A stretch of DNA of 7,652 bases, taken from NCBI GenBank assembly GCA_020425485.1, contig JAGQRL010000101.1, positions 1-7,652 on the forward strand, read 5' to 3'. Below the pieces are notes generated by a model. That model did not search any database, was not told the origin of the DNA, and saw only the letters and a list, made by a program, of their open reading frames with translations. Position 1 is the first letter of the stretch. The number at the start of each line of letters is the position of its first letter. Position numbers and translations under genes: made by a program. This document shows, in pieces, positions 1-5,649 of this stretch. Source of the stretch: Rhodospirillaceae bacterium. Its GTDB lineage: Bacteria > Pseudomonadota > Alphaproteobacteria > DSM-16000 > Inquilinaceae.

Positions 1-96
1 AGTTTACAATGGCTTGGGTGGCCGGACGGGGGAGCGGGCTGGTGCAGCTTGAACTCAATATGGCAAAGCGTTCCAGCGCCGCCTGCCGAACCCAAC

Positions 97-101
97 AAGG
101 A
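97..101 (+). promoter_or_regulatory. Ribosome binding site of the 50-residue membrane protein
   Basis: AAGGA lies 7 nt before the ATG at 109. It decides the start: an in-frame TTG at 49 would add 20 residues, but it has no such site, and the codons between it and the ATG lack the G/C third-position bias seen in the rest of the window. Confidence 0.6.
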
Positions 102-108
102 CCAAGCC

Positions 109-261
109 ATGTGGCTGCAAATCGTGGTCATCTCCATTGTGGCGCTGGCGCTGTTCCCCGGCCTGCGCCGCTGGGTGATGCGGCGGGCTGGCCGGACGCT
201 GGCCATTGTCGGACTGATCGCGCTGGGCGTGCTGGCCGTGATCGCATTTTCCCATGGGTGA
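109..261 (+). CDS. Small two-helix membrane protein, function unknown
   Basis: A 50-residue protein that I do not recognise. Two hydrophobic stretches, roughly residues 2-16 and 29-47, are separated by a short Arg-rich loop (RRWVMRRAGR, about residues 20-29). This suggests a helical hairpin in the inner membrane with the loop in the cytoplasm by the positive-inside rule. The start is the ATG preceded by AAGGA at 97-101. The reading frame stays open to the left edge, but codons before 109 have low G/C in the third position, so I read bases 1-108 as non-coding; no gene or clear promoter is visible there. The stop codon overlaps the possible start of the downstream CinA-type gene (ATGGGTGA, 254-261), so the two may be translationally coupled. 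That it is a real gene rests on the ribosome site, the codon bias and the membrane pattern; its function is unknown. Confidence 0.6.
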   Translation: MWLQIVVISIVALALFPGLRRWVMRRAGRTLAIVGLIALGVLAVIAFSHG

Positions 262-766
262 GCCGATGCCTGTTCCCGACTCCGCCGAAATCGACGACCT
301 CGCCCGCCGGGTGCTGGACGCCTGCCGCAGCCGCGGCCTGCATCTGGCGACGGCGGAAAGCTGCACCGGCGGCCTGATCTGCGGCGCGCTGACGGAGATT
401 GCCGGCTCGTCGGACGTCGTGGCCTGCGGCTTCGTGACCTACGACAACGCCGCCAAGACCCGCATGCTGGGGGTGGATGCCGGGCTGCTGGCGCGCCTGG
501 GTGCCGTCTGCGAGCCGGTGGCGCGGGCCATGGCGGAAGGTGCGCTCGCCCACGCCCCGGTCGACCTCACGGTGGCGGTCACCGGCATTGCCGGGCCCGG
601 CGGCGGATCGGCCAAGAAGCCGGTGGGGCTGGTGCATTTCGCCAGCGCCCGGCGGGATGGCCCGGTGCACGCCGAACACCACGTGTTTGCCGGCGACCGG
701 GCGGCGGTGCGCCGGCAGACGGTGGCCACCGCACTCCGCCTGCTGCTGGACCGCGCCACCGCCTGA
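254..766 (+). CDS. pncC: Stand-alone CinA C-terminal domain protein, nicotinamide-nucleotide amidase
   Basis: The protein is 170 residues, the usual length of a stand-alone CinA C-terminal domain. The family removes the amide of nicotinamide mononucleotide to give nicotinate mononucleotide and ammonia, recycling the pyridine nucleotide in the cytoplasm. Visible motifs, numbered from 254, are ESCTGG (35-40, with the proposed catalytic Ser36), GFVTYDNAAK (59-68, with Tyr63 and Lys68), AVTGIAGPGGGS (108-119), KPVGLVHF, and GDR (147-149) followed by VRRQT. The motif usually written GAVS reads GAVC here (Cys86). The start is uncertain: ATG 254 overlaps the stop of the small membrane gene by 8 bp, and ATG 266 lies just after that stop; neither has a strong ribosome site, so coupling is likely. 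The N-terminal molybdopterin-binding half of full-length CinA is absent, so a competence-related name would mislead. The family call is firm; the amidase activity is inferred from the family. Confidence 0.9.
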   Translation: MGEPMPVPDSAEIDDLARRVLDACRSRGLHLATAESCTGGLICGALTEIAGSSDVVACGFVTYDNAAKTRMLGVDAGLLARLGAVCEPVARAMAEGALAHAPVDLTVAVTGIAGPGGGSAKKPVGLVHFASARRDGPVHAEHHVFAGDRAAVRRQTVATALRLLLDRATA

Positions 767-901
767 GCCGTTCGCGCCTCGCCGACGCCGACCCACGGTG
801 CAGGAACCTTCATCCGTTTCCGCGCGTTGGGGTGGATGGAACGCAGGGGCGCGTCTATTTCTGACACCGTGCGTATGGGTTGTCCTTTCCCGGCATGGTG
901 C

Positions 902-2347
902 ATGGTGCGAACCGCGCTTTCGATCGTTCTGCTGGTGATCGTCGCCGCCACAGGGCCAGCCGGCGCACAGCCGCTGCTGGAACCGGCGGAGTGCAGCTTC
1001 TTCGTGCCGGAGGGCGAGCAGGCGACCTGCTATGTGCTGCACACCGCCGCCGATCCCATCGCCCCCAGCCTGTTCCTGGCGATCCTCCACAGCACGGCAG
1101 CGACCCCGGAGCCGGACCCGGTGCTGTGGCTGAACGGCGGTCCCGGCCAACCGGCCTTCGACGACGACGCGGCGGAAAGCTGGTGGGACGAGACGGCCGG
1201 GTTCCGCCGCCTGCGCGACGTCATCGTCTACGATGCCCGCGGCGCCGGCCGCTCGCGCCCCAGCCTCGATTGCGATGACATCCCCGCCGTACCGCCAGCG
1301 CCCGGCTTTGCCGCCGATCCGCTGCAACTGGAAGCCCAGCGGCTGCTGGCCTGCCGCGACCGCATCCTGGCCCAGGGCATCGACCTGTCGAACTATCGCC
1401 TGCCCGACCACGCCGCCGATGCCGTGCGCATCGTGCGGGCGCTGGGGCTCAACCGGGTCAACCTGGTGGGCGTGTCCTACGGCACGCGGGTGGCCATGCA
1501 GGTGCTGCGCGCCGCCCCGGAGCTGGTGCGCACCGCGGTGCTGGACGGTGTCTATCCCCCCGAGGTGAACGGCCTGGTGGAAGCCCCGGCGGTGCGCGCC
1601 GGCGTGTTCGAGCTGCTGTTCGACGACTGCCGCATCGACTGGCGCTGCCGGGCGGCCTTCGGCGACCTGGCGGAACATTTCGATGCCATGGTGGAACGCC
1701 TGGTGGCGGGCACCGCCAGCATCACCCGCTGGTCGCTGGAGGGTGCCGCGGACATGCCGCTGACCCCGGGCGACGTGATCGACGCGATGATCGTGATGGC
1801 CGGCGATCCTACCCTGCTGCCGCGCCTGCCGCTGGCGATCCGCCACGGCGGCACCGGCGACATGCACGAGATCGCCCCCTTCGTGGCCCGCGCCGCGGGC
1901 TCCGGCGGCCTGCTCAGCGAAGGCGTGGCGCTGTCCACCGAATGCTCCAGCGACTGGGCCTATGCCGACTTCACCACCTATGCCCGGCAGGTGGCGGCCC
2001 ATGTGCCCTACTCCAGCGGACACGGCGTCGCCATCGCCTGGGAGGTGTGCCCGGACTGGCCGGTGGCGGCGGTGCCGCAGGACCTGCGCGAGCCGGTTTT
2101 CTCCGCCGTGCCGGTGCTGATGCTGACGGGCTCCTACGATCCGGTCACGCCGCCGGCCTGGGCCTACGCCGCGGCGCGCGGTTTCGCCAATGTGCAGGTG
2201 ATCGAGGTGGCCCGGGCCAGCCACGGGCTGCTCGGCCGCTTCCCCTGCGCCACCACGGCGGCGGCCGCCTTTGTGGAAATGCCGGAAATCGCGGCTGCGG
2301 ACGTGTGCCGGGACCGCACCCGGCCGCCGCGCTTCCTGACGGATTGA
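902..2347 (+). CDS. Exported alpha/beta hydrolase, S33 / tripeptidyl-aminopeptidase-like
   Basis: A 481-residue protein with an N-terminal signal peptide (hydrophobic core about residues 5-16, likely cleavage after AGA near residue 22), so probably periplasmic or secreted. The fold motifs appear in order: LNGGPG (77-82, oxyanion loop of S33 peptidases), YDARGAGRS (110-118), GVSYG with nucleophile Ser192, GSYDPVTP with Asp413, and SHG with His441, giving a full triad. The C-terminal part resembles the TAP-like domain of tripeptidyl aminopeptidases. Cysteines at 31, 43, 124, 151, 243, 249, 348, 383, 449 and 469 fit disulfides in an exported protein. It likely removes residues from peptide N-termini, but some relatives are esterases and the substrate cannot be read from sequence. 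The start is uncertain: the frame is open upstream (ATG 836, GTG 869, ATG 875), and 902 was chosen because it gives the cleanest signal peptide; no good ribosome site is visible. Bases 767-901 hold no gene. It is convergent with the Coq10-like gene. Confidence 0.88.
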   Translation: MVRTALSIVLLVIVAATGPAGAQPLLEPAECSFFVPEGEQATCYVLHTAADPIAPSLFLAILHSTAATPEPDPVLWLNGGPGQPAFDDDAAESWWDETAGFRRLRDVIVYDARGAGRSRPSLDCDDIPAVPPAPGFAADPLQLEAQRLLACRDRILAQGIDLSNYRLPDHAADAVRIVRALGLNRVNLVGVSYGTRVAMQVLRAAPELVRTAVLDGVYPPEVNGLVEAPAVRAGVFELLFDDCRIDWRCRAAFGDLAEHFDAMVERLVAGTASITRWSLEGAADMPLTPGDVIDAMIVMAGDPTLLPRLPLAIRHGGTGDMHEIAPFVARAAGSGGLLSEGVALSTECSSDWAYADFTTYARQVAAHVPYSSGHGVAIAWEVCPDWPVAAVPQDLREPVFSAVPVLMLTGSYDPVTPPAWAYAAARGFANVQVIEVARASHGLLGRFPCATTAAAAFVEMPEIAAADVCRDRTRPPRFLTD

Positions 2348-2352
2348 GCGGG

Positions 2353-2366
2353 CCGGCGGGAGCCGG
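2353..2366. terminator. Short GC hairpin between convergent genes
   Basis: CCGGC, a 4-nt loop GGGA, then GCCGG form a 5-bp stem in the 29-nt gap between the stop codons of the hydrolase and the Coq10-like gene. The position suits a shared terminator, but no T-run follows on either strand and short GC stems arise easily at this composition. Confidence 0.25.
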
Positions 2367-2376
2367 TGGAGATCCG

Positions 2377-2868
2377 TCAGCGGGCTGCCGCGTTGCCCAT
2401 GGTGTTGGTCGATTGCGGGGCCGCCCGCCCGCCGCGGCCGGAGCCGTAGACATCGTCCGCCCGCGTCTCGAACGCCCGCACCATGCGCTGCACGGCTTCG
2501 TTGAACAGCACGCCGATCAGCTTCTGCAAGGTGCGCGAGCGGAACTCGAAATCGATGTAGAAGTCGACCACGCAGCCATCCGGGTGCGGCTCGAACACCC
2601 AGTGGTTGTTCAGGTAGCGCAGCGGCCCCTTGGTGTATTCCACCTTGATCTCGCCAGGCCGGAACAGGGTGACGTGGCTGGTGAACTTCTCGCGCACCAG
2701 CTTGAAGCCGATGATCAGGTCGGCAACCACCACATTGTCGTAGCGATTGGTGATGCGGGAGGCCCGGCACCAGGGCAGGAACTGCGGATAGGCTTCGATA
2801 TCCGCCACCAGATCGAAGAGCTGCTCGGGTGCGTGGGGAAGAATGCGCCGTTCCGCATGGGTCGGCAT
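2377..2868 (-). CDS. Coq10/RatA-family START-domain protein (ubiquinone-binding type)
   Basis: A 163-residue protein of the Coq10 / RatA (YfjG) branch of the polyketide cyclase-START superfamily. Hallmarks are DIEAYPQFLPWC (23-34), GPLRYLNNHW (81-90) and the C-terminal helix with FNEAVQRMVRAFETRA (122-137). Members form a hydrophobic pocket; Coq10 binds ubiquinone or its precursors and supports respiration, and alphaproteobacterial copies are the expected counterparts of the mitochondrial protein. Databases often call it a type II toxin of the RatA family after an E. coli relative. No antitoxin-like partner lies beside it, and the setting behind lipA and the pyruvate dehydrogenase genes favours a role in respiration. 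The last 22 or so residues (Gly/Arg/Ala/Asn-rich) look like a disordered tail. The ATG has AGAAGG 7 nt upstream. It is the last gene of the minus-strand series, 35 nt after lipA. Confidence 0.88.
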   Translation of the reverse strand: MPTHAERRILPHAPEQLFDLVADIEAYPQFLPWCRASRITNRYDNVVVADLIIGFKLVREKFTSHVTLFRPGEIKVEYTKGPLRYLNNHWVFEPHPDGCVVDFYIDFEFRSRTLQKLIGVLFNEAVQRMVRAFETRADDVYGSGRGGRAAPQSTNTMGNAAAR

Positions 2869-2875
2869 GTTTCAG

Positions 2876-2881
2876 CCTTCT
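2876..2881 (-). promoter_or_regulatory. Ribosome binding site of the Coq10-like gene
   Basis: On the minus strand AGAAGG stands 7 nt before the ATG at 2868, inside the 35-nt gap after lipA. It supports that start and separate initiation within a shared transcript. Confidence 0.5.
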
Positions 2882-2903
2882 GGGGTTTGCACCGGACCTT
2901 GGG

Positions 2904-3890
2904 CTAGGCGGCCGGCGGCGCCGCGAGATCGACCAGGCGCATGGAGGACAGGCCCGAAAGCTTGGCTTCGCGGGCCGCACGGAGGCGTTCGAAATCGTCG
3001 CCGGCCAGGTAGGAGGACCGGGTCAGCGGCGAGGCGGAAACCATCAGGAACCCCTTGCCGCGAGCCACGCGCTCCAGGGTCTTGAAGGTGTCGGGATGGA
3101 CGTAGCGGTCGACCGCCGCATGCTTGGGCGTCGGCTGCAGGTATTGGCCGATGGTGAGGAAATCCACATCCGCGGCGCGCAGATCGTCCATCACCTGGAA
3201 GATCTCCTCGTCGCTCTCGCCCAGCCCCACCATCAGGCCGGACTTGGTGAACATGGCGGGGTCCAGCTCCTTCACACGCGCCAGCAGTTGCAGCGAGGTG
3301 AAGTAGCGCGCCCCCGGCCGGATGCCGGGATAGAGCCGCGGCACGGTTTCCAGGTTGTGGTTGAACACGTCCGGTCGCGCCTCCACCACGGTTTCCACCG
3401 CACCGGGCTTGCGCATGAAGTCCGGCGTCAGGATCTCAATGGTGGTGTCCGGCGTGCTGGCGCGCACCGCGCGGATGGTCTCGGCGAAATGGGCGGCGCC
3501 GCCGTCCGGCAGGTCGTCGCGGTCGACGGAGGTGACCACCAGGTGCTTCAGCCCCAGGCTGCGGCACGCTTCGGCCACATGCTCCGGCTCGTGGGGATCG
3601 AGCTGGTCGGGCCGGCCGGTGGCGACGTTGCAGAAGGCGCAGGCCCGCGTGCACACGGAGCCGAGGATCATCACCGTGGCGTGGCCGTGCGCCCAGCATT
3701 CCCCGATATTGGGGCAGGCCGCCTCCTCGCACACTGTGTTGAGGCCCTTTTCGCGCATCAGCGCGTGCAGGTCGCGGTAGCCCTTGGACACCGGCGCCTT
3801 GACGCGAATCCAGCCCGGCTTGGCGCTCCGCGGCGTATCCGGCCGGTGCTGCTTTTCGGGGTGGCGAAGGTGCCTGTCGGTATCAGCCAT
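2904..3890 (-). CDS. lipA: Lipoyl synthase
   Basis: A 328-residue radical S-adenosylmethionine enzyme that inserts two sulfur atoms at C6 and C8 of the octanoyl group on lipoyl domains, completing the cofactor of E2 proteins. Both iron-sulfur sites are visible: the auxiliary cluster cysteines C54, C59 and C65 (CEEAACPNIGEC) and the radical SAM triad C80, C84 and C87 (CTRACAFC). The conserved RSSY motif (291-294), whose serine ligates the auxiliary cluster, is present, as are VTSVDRDDLPDGG and the GLGE segment. Length is normal for the family. The frame is open upstream to 4049, but the residues before the ATG at 3890 are unlike LipA and overlap the neighbouring gene, so 3890 is chosen; its ribosome site is weak. 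It follows the small membrane gene by 59 nt and precedes the Coq10-like gene by 35 nt. The lipoyl domain of the E2 encoded three genes upstream is its obvious substrate. Confidence 0.97.
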   Translation of the reverse strand: MADTDRHLRHPEKQHRPDTPRSAKPGWIRVKAPVSKGYRDLHALMREKGLNTVCEEAACPNIGECWAHGHATVMILGSVCTRACAFCNVATGRPDQLDPHEPEHVAEACRSLGLKHLVVTSVDRDDLPDGGAAHFAETIRAVRASTPDTTIEILTPDFMRKPGAVETVVEARPDVFNHNLETVPRLYPGIRPGARYFTSLQLLARVKELDPAMFTKSGLMVGLGESDEEIFQVMDDLRAADVDFLTIGQYLQPTPKHAAVDRYVHPDTFKTLERVARGKGFLMVSASPLTRSSYLAGDDFERLRAAREAKLSGLSSMRLVDLAAPPAA

Positions 3891-3917
3891 GGCACTGGTT
3901 CTCGGTTCGATCTTATT

Positions 3918-3946
3918 AAAGTAGGCCGGTGGGACGAACGATCCAA
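3918..3946 (-). promoter_or_regulatory. Weak candidate promoter before lipA
   Basis: The 59-nt gap before lipA holds one of the few AT-rich patches in the window. On the minus strand TTGGAT (3941-3946) is followed after 17 nt by TACTTT (3918-3923), each matching three of six bases of the sigma-70 consensus. The overlapping TTTAAT (3915-3920) is a better -10 but has no -35 at the right distance. It could serve as an internal promoter for lipA and the Coq10-like gene; the evidence is thin. Confidence 0.2.
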
Positions 3947-3949
3947 GCG

Positions 3950-4174
3950 CTACCGTCTTGCGGCTGCCGCACGCCAGCGCAAACGCCGCACCAGCACTGC
4001 GCCGAATACAAGGGCAGCCACCGCCAGCCAGGCCAGCAACGCCCCCCAATAGGCCTGGTCCGCACGCCGGCCCAACTGGTCGAAACTTAACAGCAGGCAG
4101 GTGGCGAGCAGCCCGGTGGCCAGCAGGCCCAGCACCGCCAGGCGGGTGAGCATGGGGGTCGGGCGCGTCGCCAT
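3950..4174 (-). CDS. Small two-helix membrane protein, function unknown
   Basis: A 74-residue protein with a likely helical hairpin: a first hydrophobic segment near residues 9-30 (LAVLGLLATGLLATCLLLSF), a short loop with DQLGRRADQAYW, a second segment near residues 43-64, and a basic, Ala/Arg-rich tail (RRLRWRAAAARR). I do not recognise a family. The ATG at 4174 starts 31 nt after the lpdA stop codon; an in-frame ATG at 4153 would give 67 residues and keep both helices, and a longer in-frame start at 4234 would overlap lpdA and is less likely. No strong ribosome site is seen. It sits between lpdA and lipA on the same strand, so it is probably cotranscribed with them. A link to lipoate or pyruvate metabolism would rest on position alone. 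Confidence 0.6.
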   Translation of the reverse strand: MATRPTPMLTRLAVLGLLATGLLATCLLLSFDQLGRRADQAYWGALLAWLAVAALVFGAVLVRRLRWRAAAARR

Positions 4175-4205
4175 CGCCGCTGCCGCGGGGCTCGTGCCGC
4201 CGGCG

Positions 4206-5591
4206 CTAGAAGTGGATCGCCCGGCCGTAAGCATCGAGCACGCTTTCGTGCATCATCTCGCTCAGGGTCGGGTGCGGGAACACGGTGTGCATCAGCTCTG
4301 CTTCCGTGGTCTCCAGCGTCTTGGCGACGGTGTAGCCCTGGATCAGCTCCGTCACCTCCGCCCCCACCATGTGGGCGCCCAGCAGCTCGCCGGTCTTGGC
4401 GTCGAACACCGTCTTGATCATGCCGTCCGGTTCGCCCAGCGCGATCGCCTTGCCGTTGCCGATATAGGGGAAGCGGCCGACCTTCACCTCGTGGCCCTTC
4501 TCCTTGGCCTTGGCCTCGGTCAGGCCGACGCTGGCGATCTGCGGCGTGCAGTAGGTGCAGCCGGGGATGCGGCTGGTGTCGAGCGGGTGCACGTCCTTCA
4601 GCCCGGCGATCTTCTCCACGCAGATCACGCCCTCGTGGCTGGCCTTGTGGGCAAGCCAGGGCGGCCCCACCACGTCGCCGATGGCGTAGACGCCCGGCTC
4701 GTCGGTCTGCAGCCACTTGTCGACGACGATGTGGCCGCGGTCGGTCTTCGCCTTGGTCGTCTCCAGGCCGATATTCTCCACATTGCCGTCGATGCCGACC
4801 GCCAGGATCACCTTCTCCACCGTCACGGTGGTGGACTTGCCGCCGGCCTCGATGGTGGCGGTGACGTCCTTCGCTGTCTTTTCCAGCTTCGCCACCTTGG
4901 CCGAGGTGAGGATCTTCATCCCCTGCTTCTCGAACGCCTTGTGGGCGAATTGGGAAATCTCGGCATCCTCCACCGGCAGGATGCGGTCGAGCACCTCCAC
5001 CACCGTCACCTCGGCCCCCATGGCGCGGTAGAAGCTGGCGAACTCGATGCCGATGGCACCGGAGCCCACCACCAGCAGGCTCTTCGGCAGGGCTTCGGGC
5101 ACCATGGCTTCCTTGTAGGTCCACACCTGCTTGCCGTCCGGCTCCAGGCCCGGCAGCACGCGTGCCCGCGCCCCGGTGGCGATGATGATGTGCTTGGCGG
5201 TGTAGGTGGTCTTGTCCACCACCACCTTGCCGGCACCGTTCAGCGTGCCGTGGCCATCGATCACCGTGACCTTGTTCTTCTTCAGCAGGTGCTTCACCCC
5301 GCCGGAAAGCTGGCTGGCCACCTTGCGCGAGCGCTTGACGATCTTGGAGACGTCGAAGCTCACCTCCTTGGCGGTGAAGCCGTACTGGTCGAGCGAATGC
5401 AGCAGGTGATTGATTTCCGAACAGCGCAGCAGCGCCTTCGTCGGGATGCAGCCCCAGTTGAGGCAGATGCCGCCCAGGTGCTCGCGCTCGATCACGGCGG
5501 TCTTCATGCCGAGCTGGGACGCCCGGATGGCGGCAACGTAGCCGCCCGGTCCGGCGCCCAGCACGATCAGGTCGAATGCGGTGTCGGCCAT
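4206..5591 (-). CDS. lpdA: Dihydrolipoyl dehydrogenase (E3 of pyruvate dehydrogenase)
   Basis: A 461-residue flavoprotein that reoxidises dihydrolipoyl groups on E2 and passes the electrons through FAD to NAD+. It shows the N-terminal FAD motif GAGPGG (12-17), the redox-active disulfide GGICLNWGC (Cys43 and Cys48), the NAD-binding motif GSGAIG (176-181), the second FAD contact YAIGD (302-306), and the C-terminal dimer domain ending in HPTLSE with His440 and Glu445 as the acid-base pair. Length is typical and no key residue is missing. GCTYCTPQIASVG (344-356) adds two cysteines near the interface domain, a pattern I recall from other alphaproteobacterial E3 proteins. AGGAG 7 nt before the ATG at 5591 fixes the start, although the frame is open to 5723. 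It follows pdhC by 58 nt, so it is the E3 dedicated to this complex, though E3 may be shared with other 2-oxoacid dehydrogenases or the glycine cleavage system. Confidence 0.97.
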   Translation of the reverse strand: MADTAFDLIVLGAGPGGYVAAIRASQLGMKTAVIEREHLGGICLNWGCIPTKALLRCSEINHLLHSLDQYGFTAKEVSFDVSKIVKRSRKVASQLSGGVKHLLKKNKVTVIDGHGTLNGAGKVVVDKTTYTAKHIIIATGARARVLPGLEPDGKQVWTYKEAMVPEALPKSLLVVGSGAIGIEFASFYRAMGAEVTVVEVLDRILPVEDAEISQFAHKAFEKQGMKILTSAKVAKLEKTAKDVTATIEAGGKSTTVTVEKVILAVGIDGNVENIGLETTKAKTDRGHIVVDKWLQTDEPGVYAIGDVVGPPWLAHKASHEGVICVEKIAGLKDVHPLDTSRIPGCTYCTPQIASVGLTEAKAKEKGHEVKVGRFPYIGNGKAIALGEPDGMIKTVFDAKTGELLGAHMVGAEVTELIQGYTVAKTLETTEAELMHTVFPHPTLSEMMHESVLDAYGRAIHF

Positions 5592-5598
5592 GGCCGGT

Positions 5599-5603
5599 CT
5601 CCT
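5599..5603 (-). promoter_or_regulatory. Ribosome binding site of lpdA
   Basis: AGGAG on the minus strand, 7 nt before the ATG at 5591, selects this start over longer in-frame options that would run into pdhC. Confidence 0.75.
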
Positions 5604-5649
5604 GGAGTTCTGGAAGCGGCGTCCGGGGTGGCTGCGGCGGCCCGCGCCG

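Noticed and set aside
1..108. A partial gene entering from the left edge in the frame of the small membrane protein.
   Set aside because: The frame is open, but its codons are Trp-rich and poor in third-position G/C, unlike every gene in the window, and a good ribosome site precedes the ATG at 109.
720..731. A perfect 12-bp palindrome, CGGTGGCCACCG, near the 3' end of the CinA-type gene.
   Set aside because: It lies inside coding sequence, codes for ordinary family residues, is not repeated elsewhere that I can see and has no T-run. It is probably chance at this GC content.
2377..2868. A toxin-antitoxin module based on the RatA name.
   Set aside because: No small antitoxin-like gene is next to it; its neighbours are lipA and a convergent hydrolase.
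1942..2907. A 321-codon plus-strand frame that overlaps the end of the hydrolase gene in another frame and runs antisense through the Coq10-like gene.
   Set aside because: It covers two well-supported genes, and its product changes character where it crosses from one to the other.
128..2980. A 950-codon open frame on the minus strand running opposite the cinA-type and hydrolase genes and through the Coq10-like gene in another frame.
   Set aside because: It spans several well-identified genes on both strands, its product is Arg/His/Gly/Ala-rich with no domain I recognise, and long antisense frames are expected where third positions are nearly all G or C.
2829..4052. A 407-codon plus-strand frame opposite lipA.
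   Set aside because: lipA is certain from its iron-sulfur motifs; the antisense product is His/Gly/Arg-rich and shows no domain.
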